NCBI GenBank assembly: GCA_015501055.1
Contig: JADNYV010000013.1
Location: forward strand, 248,001-312,000
Source: Mucidula mucida
Lineage: Eukaryota; Basidiomycota; Agaricomycetes; Agaricales; Physalacriaceae
Reading direction: 5' to 3'
DNA: 64,000 nucleotides
Part shown: piece after piece, positions 14,696-25,791 of the stretch
Numbering within the stretch: the stretch's first letter is position 1
Layout of the letters: every line of letters starts with the position of its first letter
Notes under the pieces: model-generated
Databases searched by the model: none
Told to the model about the DNA's origin: nothing
What the model saw: only the letters and a program-made list of their open reading frames with translations
Translations under genes and position numbers: made by a program

Positions 14696-15164
14696 CTTCT
14701 TTGGGGTGGGGCTTCTCATCTGGGGGGTGGGCGTCTTCGCTGTTCGTGACGGGACGGCAGTATTCGGCTAGCAGGGTAGATACTCCTTGTAAGGCAAGTG
14801 CTCAGGTTGAAAACGCCTTTTATGGGCGTCCCTGAGCAAAATGAACACAAGTTGTACTACTTTCGGTCACGTGATGGTGAAGCGCGTTCATAATTCAGCA
14901 ACTATCTACTACTAAAAAAATACCACGTCCAGTACAGTGCAGTCCTGGTGCATCTAATCTGCGGAGGAAATGATAGCGAACATGTGGTGCAGTGGAGGAA
15001 CAAGTAGAGCAGATCCGGGTAGGTGGTGTTGTTGCGCGAAATGACAAAAGAAAACTCAACAAAACCCACAATGCGAGAAATAGAATGCAATCGCCGCCGT
15101 CTCTGGTTGACACATCACTAACTTGATAGGATGCAGATAGAAATAGACCCACCTACAGCCGAGG

Positions 15165-15721
15165 CATGATATTGTTACCACCTGGGAACCGGCAACCCGT
15201 ATCGAAACAACCAGTCTCGACGTCCAGAGCAAGGGGTACCTGACAGACACGTCAATAAATGTAACAAGATGCCAATACAAGTCGACACACACCTCACATC
15301 AAGACCAACTTGTGCGGATGGCCAGCTAAGAACCAGAGAAACAAGGGGTCAGCAGACATCACGTAGAACAGCGAACAAGAAGGCGTACCCGAAATGAATG
15401 TGTTGCGTCTGACAAGACGCCAACGTCACAATCAGTTAGAAAAGAAGCACACCTTCAACACCCTCCGAAGGCTGTCAAAGGACTGGATCAGCAGAGACAA
15501 GGGAAACAGCCGTGGATAAACATACCTGGCATCTCAATCAACAATATAGCGAGCAAGATAGTGCTCGACGTCGAGGTCCATAGCGAGAGCATTGGAGAGA
15601 AGGACGACATGCAGCAAGACAACATGATGGGGAGAGACAAAAGAGAAGCAGCACGGACAACAGGTTTATATACCTCTCGGCTAATCCTTCTCCGTTTGTT
15701 GATCGGGGTCCATGGTGACAT
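15165..15721 (-). CDS. Possible small multi-exon membrane protein, structure unresolved
   Basis: Low-confidence gene. The minus strand has a 77-codon frame (15721-15488) with hydrophobic stretches (LLSLPIMLSC, TILLAILLIEM) that runs into a good GTATGT donor. Downstream are short coding-like pieces bounded by plausible splice sites, such as HFGYAFLFAVL, GHPHKLVL and a final piece ending GCRFPGGNNIMPRL before a stop near 15165. A chain of many tiny exons is common for fungal multi-pass membrane proteins, but I could not connect all pieces in one frame. It could equally be a relic. Confidence 0.3.
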
Positions 15722-18700
15722 GAGATCAGCAAGAGAGAAATTACGGACAGATCGAGCCCGTCAGATCTTGGTCCCGTTCGAGAGAGCGTGTTTACTGCTT
15801 TCGTACATTGTTGAACACCAAGTAGACGTTGAGCAAGGCAAGAAAGTATCCGTCGCAGCGTAACATTTCAAACTTGCTTGGGCGCCACATCCTGTTTGCC
15901 TCGCTTACTCCGGGAACGCAGAGGTGTTCAGCGCGGCGACGAACACGTACTCTCTGTAGGCCCGGAAATTCAACCGCAGACCAGCCAATACAACGAAAAG
16001 AGCGGTAGCATTGACTGCTGAAAGTCCTACAAAAGCGGCGTACATATTCAATTAGGGTGCTGAAAAAAATGCTTCAGAGATTGGTGATCGGAATAGGGTA
16101 AAATTTCTTACCGCACCGCAGGTTCCAGACTAGTGTCACAACCAATATCCTTCCCTACTCTCTGTCACGACGCCGCCATTCCTCTAGAGCGCCGTTACAG
16201 TCAATGTATACTGTCATTTTAAAGCGTCCAGTGAGAATGGTACGAAGGCTACGCATAGAAAAGGAGCTAGATGAAGTTTGCGAGCTCACCGTTTCATACA
16301 GTTATGTTCGAGTCGTCCAGAAACGTGGTCAGAAGAAATACAGTGCCAGAGCAGGAGATGCAAAGTTTGGGGTCGCCCACAGAAAGGCTAGAGGTACGTT
16401 GTAGTGTTCTTTGATGATCTAAAGCTCAAAAGTCGTTGCATTGGAACTTGAACGGGGTCAACACGTCCTAGAGGAGTTTTCGGTACAGGATCACTTCCAG
16501 TGAGCCTAGAAAGTTGGTCTCAGAGCGTGTTGGGACCGTGCAGGAGATAGAGAGCTTAGCGACATGATGGTTCGGCGTTGAGGAGAATGTCGATCATGGT
16601 TGAGCCCAAAGTGGAAGCTCTGCTTTCAACTCGAACAACGATGAACTCGAGCGCAAGTTTCGACTTTGGACGCGTCTGAGACCTCCAGGACGACAACTTC
16701 GGCTCGCTAAGGCATCAGACCAGGAACACCATGACGAATTCCTGAGGTCTAGGACAGCGTAGATCACCGGACGGGCTCTTGAGTTCTGGCAGAACTGCAA
16801 TGTTCTCGACCGTTCCGAATGTTTGTGTCACATTCATTAGACCTCAGAATGCTTTAAATCAATACTTGGTTAGTGAGTACGTCCTCATACGCTCTGGAAA
16901 TACAAGTTGGATTCATGTAAAATTGCAGTTGATGAAACAGCAACAGGTTTGCCATCGCCTCAGGACGCCGCCCAGAAACTCGGAATTGACCCTGTAACTT
17001 GAGATATTTGGCTATGCATGGGAAACCTCGGTGTACTCTCTTTACAGAAACTCCAAAGTGCGTATTCAATCCCCTCACTGCTTCTCATTAAATGAGTTCA
17101 ACTTGAAGGTGAATTTCCTTCCTTACGTCGGCTATCGTTTCATTTGTGAACTCGACCCGCTTGCAAAGTGAAGAGGCGGCTGCGCCGCCGCCACAGTTCT
17201 GAACTGCCCGCTTCTAGGCCTCTGTATACGGAGAGCGAGTTCATTGATTCTCTCGTGTAACGTGGCCCCGCTGGCCCGGCTTTCTCTCTGGGGAAAAGTG
17301 AGCATTTCTCGTTTAGTTTTCAGAGTATTCCTGACATGAATTTCCTCAGGGCGCCAACCTTTTCTCCAATCAAATTTGGTGAGTTTCCGCTTTAGATTCG
17401 ATCTCATTCGATCCTGACTACGCTTGGGTATTCAGGCCGGCCAATACGCGGCCTCCAATATCCCTGTCTTATTCACATAACACACGGCGAACTTGATTCG
17501 GTCAGTTTGATTAATTTCCTTGATATTCTGCGCTAATGAATGTGTTCGGGCGTAGTATCGCAGCAGTGACCAGCGGCGCTTCCGCTGCCACTGCCCTCGC
17601 GCTGCTCGCTTCTCACTGCTATCGTGCGCCTTGGACGACATCTACACCACACTTTGACAACCTCAAATACGACGCTGACAAGACTGCCGCTAAAGTCCAT
17701 GACGGCAAAGTGAGGAACCATGTCGCTATCACTTCCCTTCTGAAGTCAGGATCATGCCTGCAATTTGAAGACGCAAGGTACGACAAGTTCATTTGTCCAA
17801 CCACTTTTGGAGCTAACTCATTGTACAGATCGAGATGTTTTTACCCTTTGAACTCCCTGATGCATTTCAACACAGGGTGTTTGCCTAGGCCCGGCTCGGC
17901 AGAAAAGTTGAAAGGGCTAAATTGAATTCCGGACAATGCAACACCGTAGTCGCATAGACGTAGCGTAGAATTGTACTTTTTCTCGTGTAGATAGTGTCCT
18001 TCGACTGTAGAATACTTGAAAATCCAATCGAAATCGTTCAACCTCTCTTGTCCAAAATGAACCGAAAAGTCTTCAAAAGTGTTACCTGACAGTCAAATAT
18101 ACCTACTTGGAATAGCACCTTGTAGAACAGCCTAGAGAGTCCCAAAATAGCATGTAGAGTACAGTACGATACCCTAAACAAACATAGTGAATGACCAAAA
18201 TCATACGAATTGACGGACTAACCAATATACCACTTGACAACATTACAGACAAAGTCAATACTCCCAAAACCTCGAAAGCAAGCTTCTCAAAAACTTCCTT
18301 CCAGGGCGACCTGAAAACATATGCGATCGATTCTTAGAACCCTGGAGATGATGTTGGCGCGGTAGCCAGGTGGATATCCCGTGTTCAACGCGGAATATTT
18401 CCTCCGCTCGTCTAGAGTGTATATTCCATTGGGTCGTCGTGCTATGCCTCATACTGGCCCGGAATCAGTGAGAAAATATTGCGCTGAGCGGGTAAGATCT
18501 AGATCAGGTCGCCCAAGTGATCGACATTACTTGAACTCGAACCACGACCACTCCGATCTTGCGGCGGCTACACCTACGGGTTCTATCGTTCTCTCGCTCT
18601 CTAACGGCTCTCAGGACCCTAAGTTCATCTGGATACTACTGTAGTGCTTACGTTATACGAATTCCGACGGTGCTTGGCGGACTGGACGCGTCTTTACGCC

Positions 18701-19560
18701 TGCTTTTCGCGTCGACACCGTACTAGACCCTGACCATCGATAGCACGAGGATTTCCTGGACCCTATGACGTGTCGCCAATCTTATCTTGAGTCTCTCGGA
18801 TGCGGGGCAATGACGCAAGACATGGTCCTCCTCCTCCGTCCCTCCGCCACTTGTGGTGAATTCGCGTTTTCCGGCTAAACTGGCCCAATACGGAGAATTT
18901 TGGACTTGTACATGCTCTGTCTGAAGGTACTACCGGAGCTGCATTGGCTGTAACTCGCAAGTATACGTTGATAATCTCGAATTGAATATGGCACCTGGAG
19001 AATTCATCCTCTTTCCGACGTTCAATGGCTTCAATTTCATTACGACCCTGTGATATTTGCTCATAACGTTAGCGGTGAGTTTAATCCGCGCCCAGAACGG
19101 AGGAAAGCGACATACGAAGCGATGTGCATCTCCGCCGCGAAATTGAGATCTGTAAGTTTTCGAGTTCTCCGTTATTCAAAGGGCTCATTCTGACTCCTCC
19201 CATCAGAAGTAAGGGTTGGCTCCTTGAAACATTTCCAATCGTTTGGAAGCTGGAAGATGTGAATCCATACAATGGGATACCTGGTATTGGATTCATCGCA
19301 GCGGAGGCAAGTCTTGTTGGTCTTTGCTCTCTCAATCAATTGGGGCTCGACGGCATGTTAGGTTGGATGTCACGCTCAAAGGTGAGATATTTCCGCCGCT
19401 GCTACGCGCTCAGGGAGCTTAAGTCGCGTAGGTCGCTAGAAACGAGTTCCCGTGGCGTACCAATAATTGGCCATCAAGTTCCAGAGTTGCCGCCTCAATC
19501 AATGTTCCACGATCACGGCGTCCGATTACCGCAGTCTAGTTACGTTTCTATCAGGGCCTC
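15722..19560. other. Long gene-poor stretch
   Basis: No gene could be supported over about 3.8 kb. Short open frames exist (for example 16204-16404 and 17536-17925, the latter with an Ala-rich hydrophobic start), but none shows a known domain or consistent splicing. The setting between duplicated segments and beside diverged repeats suggests decayed or repeat-derived DNA. Confidence 0.5.
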
Positions 19561-19889
19561 CACTACTGGAAACGCGATAAAAGGAGCCCGAATTGCAACC
19601 AATTCCATCATCACCCACTTCCTCTCTCTCGACCTCTCTCATCTCTTCTGCTCTGTCTACTCATATCTCTGTACACCACTCACTCTTAATGTGCCCTCAT
19701 CGTCGTCGCTGCCGCCGTTACAGTCATCGCATTCCCGACGCGTGACCAGCGCTCAACTCGTTGATGGTCACGAGTGGGCTTCCTTCCTCCCACCATCATC
19801 TCACGTTGTTGACCTCGCTCATTCTTGCAGCTTGCTACCTTTGACGTCGTCTCTCATAGCATTCAGTGCGTCCTTTACATTCGACGAGC

Positions 19890-20453
19890 TCGCTGAACAA
19901 CTTTCCCGGCAGACTCTCTGGCGCCTGCAGAATGACGACGAACAAGGTTAACTCGACGGCGCGTCTTTACCGCTGAATTGTCCTTGGGTACTTTGAGGCC
20001 GTCTTGCCTCATGTTTCGCTCGCTCATCGTGCGGTAGAATTTCAAGTCGCTCGTCACCACCGTCATGTCGGACGTTGCCTTTCGCCCTCTCTGGACTCTA
20101 CGTCGCCTATGACCATCATGTACATGGGTGTACTGACCCGCCTCTACGAATGCTGCGATGGCTGAATTCTGGGTACGTCGAGCACTGTCCTTTATATCCC
20201 GCCTTCACTGAATCCCTGTACATAGTGCTGTCTTGATCCCAGAGTCAATAGTGTGATAGATATGGGCATATCGAGGTAAGCTGGATCTCTCCAGCCGTTA
20301 CAGTCATTGACTACCAATTCCACCACCCTTTTGCAGACCGCGTTACGCGATGCGCTCGTGTTATGGACGCCGCCTTCATACTGCCACTAACATCAAGATA
20401 TAGCTGCCAGTGTTTGGTTCGAACGGGTCCAGTTTGTAGTGACTGTCGTGTGT
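19890..20453 (+). repeat. Diverged direct repeat R1
   Basis: Aligns in the same orientation with 21337-21836. Shared blocks include catgtttcgctcgctcatcg, tatcgaggtaagctggat and ggttcgaacgggtccagttt. The end gtgactgtcgtgtgt is the same in both. No coding frame is conserved. Element class unknown. Confidence 0.8.
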
Positions 20454-21336
20454 CATTATTTACTTGGCTTCGTGGTAAATGGCGGTTTCGCTACGTGCCG
20501 ACTGTACAGTGTTCGCACATCATCGACGAAGACGCTGCATGAAGACAGGCCCATGAAATCGACTAGAAAGTCGACGCTCTCGTTTACTTGGGCCTTGCTC
20601 AAGCGAAGACACGTTCTGCTATGATACGATGCGCGCTTCGACCAGCCTTTCATCTATACTGACTTGACATTTAGTATCACCGAGCACGGATGGAAACACA
20701 GTCCTCAGCAAGCGAACGACACCGTGGGTAGATATCCGTGATGCATTTCCTTTTCTGACTTGCATCCCGACCAGGCGCAATTGTGGTAATTTCCTGACAC
20801 AGACAACGATAAATCAGTCATGCCCTCGAGTCCGAGGAGCGGCTAAACTGTCCCAAAGACGTCCTCCGTATCGGCGCTGCACTCGAGCAGTACACTTGTC
20901 TATGCGCAGGTTCACTTCACACCGGCTGATGAACATGATTCTGGACGGCGCCATCCGAGGAAAACTGGAAGTGAAGTCCAATTGCCGCGTGTCTGAGCCT
21001 TGACTCGGTTGTCCAAGCTAGACTTGCCTGAATTTGCCATGGTACGCTGCTCGCTTTGATTATCTTGTGCACACTAATCACTTCTTGCAGTGAATTCCAT
21101 GAACAACGGGCCCATACCATACGCGCCGCAATTGCGCGATTCTGTACCAGGAGATGCATCGACTGGTTTGAAGGCCCTTAAGAACGGTTGTACCTATCCA
21201 TACCCTTGGCTTCGCGCCGGTCGACTTTGGTCTGGCTACGTACCGGCTTATGTTGACCGCACCGTGTGAAGGAGACTGGAACTCGACTGACAAGGCCCCC
21301 TGTCGTTTACTTGAGCCTTGGCATTCAATAAATTCT

Positions 21337-21836
21337 GCTGAGCTCGTTACAACTTTCCTGGCACACTCTGGCGACGAGTAGGGCGAACTAGAGGGCGCTG
21401 TCGAACGGCCTTTTGGTACGTTGCGGCTGTCTTGCCACATGTTTCGCTCGCTCATCGTGCGGTAGATACCACCCCTCTCTTCACCAATCGGGCATTTCCT
21501 TCCTCCCTCTCTGGAGTCGACGCCTGTTACACTTGATCGTACTGACAGGCCCTTATGAATATTGTGACGGCTTTGGTACGTCGAACTATGTCCTTTTATC
21601 CCTCCTTCACTGAATCCCAGTACGTAGTGCTCTGCATCTTGACCACAGAATCAACCAACATTCGGGCTTATCGAGGTAAGCTGGATTTCTCCAGCTATCT
21701 CGGTGATTGACTAACAATTCTGCCATCCTTTTGCGGACCGCGATGCGCTCGAGCCGCCTTGATACCGCGACTAAGCTCAAGAGATAGCTGCCAGTGCTCG
21801 GTTCGAACGGGTCCAGTTTGTAGTGACTGTCGTGTG
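21337..21836 (+). repeat. Diverged direct repeat R2, abutting the copy-B breakpoint
   Basis: Second copy of R1, about 80 percent alike by eye. Its last shared base is at 21836. After only about 12 unrelated bases the kinase copy-B sequence begins (21849). The repeat therefore marks the left side of a rearrangement junction. Confidence 0.8.
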
Positions 21837-21848
21837 TTCGATATTTGT

Positions 21849-23120
21849 GGGCAGAAATTAGGTCCAAGTGAAAGATACACCATAGAACGTAAACTAGGCT
21901 GGGGCATGCACTCGAGCATCTGGCTCGCCCGGGATACTGTAGCCACCAAGTTCGTCGCCGTTAAGGTCTTGACGGGCTACTGGACCGGCATGTGTCGCAA
22001 GGGCATTGGTAGGGAGCCTGAGGTGTTGCGCGTTTTGGAAGAAGACGGAACGCATACACTGCACTGTGTGCGTCTTTTAGAAACCTTTGAGCTTCCCGGC
22101 ACGAGTGTGGCCGAAGGCGACCACATCTGCCTTGTTTCCCCTGTCTATCGCGGTGACTTTGGGGCCTTCTCATACCCTTATGTCGGGGCTGGGCAGTACC
22201 TCCCTCTTCCCGTCATTAAACGTGTTCTACTGCATACACTACGTGGTATCGTCTATGCACATGTCAACGACATCAAGAGGGATAACATCTTCATTGATAC
22301 GGGCCTCACGAATGAAGAAATAGAGGACTTTCTTGTCCAAAATCCACCTCGACGACACGACCCGGAGATGTCTGAAGAAGGTATCGTGCAATCTGCGGTG
22401 TCTCAAACCTTTCCGCCGATATCCATGGAGGAAGCTGCTAAGGCTACGTATCTTCTTGCTGACTTCAGTTCCGGTCAGTCATAATCTGTTATGTTTGGAC
22501 TGTGTTTTGAATGCATCACAGCGCAAACCTCAGTCCTGCACCCTAACCACGAGATCGTGGTCATTGCATTCCGCCCTCCCGAGGTCTTTCTGAATGCCCC
22601 GTGGGGCAAGCCCGCCGATATCTGGGCATTTGGTTGTTTGGTTAGTTCTCTCAATCTTTTGGGAATCGTGCTCGAACTCGCTGTTAAACTTGCAAACCAG
22701 GTTTTCGAAATGCTGACTGGAAGGCCGCTTTTCATCTACAAACGGAATGAGGTACTGCAGCTGTCCGAAGTTCCATCCATGATCTTCCAGATGGCTACTG
22801 TCACTCGCGAGATGTTCCAACCAGAATACCTCAAGGATCGTCCTGAGGCCTCCGAGTTGTTTGGGCCCGATGGTCAGTACTCTGACGCATTTTTGACACC
22901 GCCAGGCTGACCTCGGTCTCTAGGGAAATACAAAGATTCATTGACGTTCTTGAACAGATCCGTCGCGTATTGCTCGCAATGCAGTCAGCGTTTTGATGGC
23001 CAGGAGGAATTGATCGCGCCTGCAGCGGCTTTGATACATCGGGCTTTGCGCATTGACCCAGAGAAGCGCGTAAGCGCCGAAGAGTTACTGGAGGATCCGT
23101 GGTTCGACGACGTTGTTTGA
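21849..23120 (+). pseudogene. SRPK/Sky1-like protein kinase, copy B (5'-truncated, catalytic Asp deleted)
   Basis: Kinase body starting at GQKLGPSERYTIERK; the N-terminal roughly 60 codons present in copy A are absent and replaced by repeat R2. It keeps KLGWGMHSSIWLARD, FVAVKVLTGYWTGMCRKG, RVLLHTLRGIVYAHVNDIKRDNIF, ADFSSGQS, FRPPEVFLNAPWGKPADIW, and the C-lobe to LLEDPWFDDVV. Three introns follow GT/AG. A 15-nt in-frame deletion relative to copy A removes IVHTD, so the HxD catalytic Asp is gone. The missing N-terminal part matches the fragment at 34616-34805, whose break lies at the same codon. Confidence 0.9.
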
Positions 23121-24502
23121 TGGCTATTACACGAGTAATTGTGCTAGCGACTTGGAGGCTGGTGACTCACGAAAGGCGTCTACTAGGCAAGCCCAACTCA
23201 GAATTATTCTGTATCATAGTACACAGTGACACGGATTTGATCGCTACAGACATCAAGACAGCTGCTTAACGATAACGAACACGGCCAAGCAGGCTCACAT
23301 TGGTGTACAAACGAGAAGACTCGAGGACGCTATGACAGCGAGGTCACCAACAGTGAGAAGGACACGCCAACGCGGACGAAGCTCCCACGTATTCTGCCAC
23401 ACGTGTTGTACAGGATCGAACCCGATTATGACGGTCGAGGCGGGATCCCGGTTCCAGTTAGTGCTGGAGGGTGGCATACACTCATCAAAATCAGTCCGAG
23501 GTAACTGGAATTCGTACCGATTCTAGTTAGGATCTGCTGACTGACGAAATCATTTTTGTCATGCCCCATCCGCAACTCAAGTGCATACACCTTCAAATCA
23601 GTCAAAGTTTCCATACCCACCTCAGACGCGACGTGCTCACATTAAGAAACCATATAGAAGGCGTGGCCAACGTGTCGAACGTCGCACTGCGTCCGGACCA
23701 ACCAACTGACACTGCCTAGTAGGTAAGGGGATTGGTAAGGAATTTGACGATACAGAAACGATAGCTGGAGAGTCCAACGCTGGTGGGGGTGGGAAGGCCA
23801 GGAGTGGAGATGAAGGGCCTGTGATGGAATGACCATTGAGGAATGGAATCCACAAGGTGTTGGGGGAGAATGTCATACGTGGTTGAAAAGTACAGTATAG
23901 ATGAAGACTCGAAAGAGTAGAAGGTCTCTTGTGGCGGATGTTCACATAGCATAGCGCGGCAAAGGCATTTTAAGGAACCGATCTTGCTTCGCAGCTCAGT
24001 CCCAGTGCTGCACAACTTTACGGCGCTTACAAGGAGCCGTCGAAATAGATTGAATTACCTCCTACGAAAAACACGCGTTAGGTCGAGACTCCACATATGG
24101 ATTTGTAGATACGTACTTGGAAGGAAGGAAGATGGCTGCCTCTGGATAGGCCGCCTGAAACGCACTATAGCTCCGCTACCGATGGCTACCATACATTGAT
24201 TGCGTCTGGCTATGAGGGAAAATCCAGTTATAGCACAAGCACTTGGTAGTCTTATCACTGAAGATGATGTAACAACGCCCAAAGGCGAGGATACTTCTAT
24301 CAGTATCACGTTAATGTCCCTGTGGCGCTGATGTTTCCTACTGTGACTTCGTTGGCTCCGTAATCAAGTCAATAGTGAATGGAAGACGATGATGAATTCG
24401 ATATGCAACTTTGTACACTGTTCACTATAAGAATAAGCGGTCCATTTGTGATAGTATTCATCAGTCTATATGCGGCGAAAGAAATGCTTCGAACTTGAAG
24501 AA
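23121..24502. other. Non-coding spacer within duplicated segment B
   Basis: Counterpart of 12208-13555, with several small indels relative to it (for example an extra 12 nt near 23415). No gene is supported. Confidence 0.5.
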
Positions 24503-25362
24503 TCAGGCGGCGTAAGCTTCTGGAACTCCGGATGTACGGCGATCAACACCGACGGAATTGACCGATGTGGAGGAAGCGCTGGCCGGAGAGGGAACGGGGG
24601 ATACGTGTCCTGCGGGCTTCCCAGACTGCAGAGCACTCACAAGGGAAGGGCCGTACGTGCGCCACAAGCCCAACGCGTTTTCGATGGTGTAAGCACCGTT
24701 GGGACTTGGGGGAGCAGCAGAAGGAGGCTGTCCTGGGGGAGGGGTCTTGTTGATGACGCTCCAGAGCAGATCCCAAACTGCGGTAAAGCGAGTTTGGACA
24801 AAGTTGATAACACTTTTTTGGAGGGCCCCGATGCCCTGTTCAATGGCGTTTTCGTTCTGGACGAAGAAGGGTTTGAGATAAGTGTTGTACACGTAGGTAG
24901 ATCCCTAGAATTGTACAGTTTAGGATCAGAGCGACGAGGAAAGACAAGACCAACGTACCTGCGTCTGAGGCAGAGAGAGGAACAGAAAGAAGACGGTTTT
25001 GATTTCCCAGTAGAAAGGCAACCTGAGGAGGACGAATTAGGCAGGTGTCTGAGGCGCACACGACCCGACTGCATACCAGCTGACAAGCCAACCGGCGAGA
25101 TACTCGAACCCAACAAAAGCGGCGATCTACAGGCGCGATGAGATGTCGACAACAAGAGCCAAAAGGACACGTACGACCGACCAGTACATGGAAATGCGCT
25201 CGAGTTCTGGCTCAGAGATGGGTCGTTGAGAGAGGACCTTGTAGGTGGCAAAACACGGCAAGAAGAATGCGAACCAAGCGCTGCGTATATATAAGTATAA
25301 TGGCTCAGCAGACTAGGCAGAATCAACGCCTACCATAGTGCCGAAAACAAGAGGGTGAACAT
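24503..25362 (-). CDS. TB2/DP1/HVA22 (REEP/Yop1-like) ER membrane-shaping protein, copy B
   Basis: Same five-exon gene as the copy at 13556-14415, with MFTLLFSAL as first exon and the same splice sites. Predicted proteins differ at only a few tail residues (for example SPNGAY for TPNGAY, HVSPVPS for HVSSVPS). No stop or frameshift is present. Both paralogues appear intact while both kinase neighbours decayed, which suggests purifying selection or very recent duplication. Homology ends 59 bp upstream of the ATG, so its promoter is different from that of copy A. Confidence 0.88.
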
Positions 25363-25421
25363 CTTTGAGAGTGGCAAGAGTAAAAGAAGTGACACGGTCC
25401 CGGCTCGGCTTGGTGACTACA

Positions 25422-25791
25422 CCGCGGCCGGCGATTGCCGTACCGCAGTCGTGTCCCGGTTGAGTAAGGTTAGGGTCCCACAGGGGTGTATTTACTCGGA
25501 GCAGTATTGTGGGGAAGACGTCGGGTAAAAATATCGCAGAAATTCGCCACTCCATCGTTGACAGGTATACTGGTGTAGAATACAGCTTGGACATTTATGC
25601 ATCATTTTGAACACGTGTAAATGCAGAGAATAGTTATTATTCGCGGGCATTCGCAATGACCGAAGGATCAATGATCAGTTTGGCAAGTTCATGTTGCGCT
25701 TGTTTGGAACGCATCAGGTCGTCCCGTGTCACGTACCTCAATCAGTTCAATTTGCATCTTTCCTTCTCTCCACCGTGTCTACGAGCTGGCT
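25422..25791. other. Divergent intergenic gap between TB2/DP1 copy B and the Zn2Cys6 gene
   Basis: About 370 bp of single-copy sequence that would carry both promoters. No clear motif was recognised. Confidence 0.4.

Larger units (their letters stand above)
21849..25421 (+). repeat. 3.5-kb duplicated segment, copy B
   Basis: Near-identical partner of 10957-14474, in direct orientation. Kinase copy B, the spacer and TB2/DP1 copy B lie in it. Right of 25421 the sequence is unrelated to that right of 14474. Confidence 0.93.

Noticed and set aside
17536..17925. 129-codon frame with an Ala-rich hydrophobic start (secreted protein?)
   Set aside because: The hydrophobic start is weak, the rest has no family character, and a relic cannot be told from chance.
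19124..19951. 275-codon plus-strand open frame
   Set aside because: Low-complexity Ser/Leu-rich translation that runs into repeat R1. No domain recognised, and R2 does not keep the frame.
20414..20432. ggttcgaacgggtcc resembles a tRNA T-arm / Pol III B box, seen in R1 and R2
   Set aside because: No A box, acceptor or anticodon stem could be paired around it, so neither a tRNA nor a SINE head is supported.
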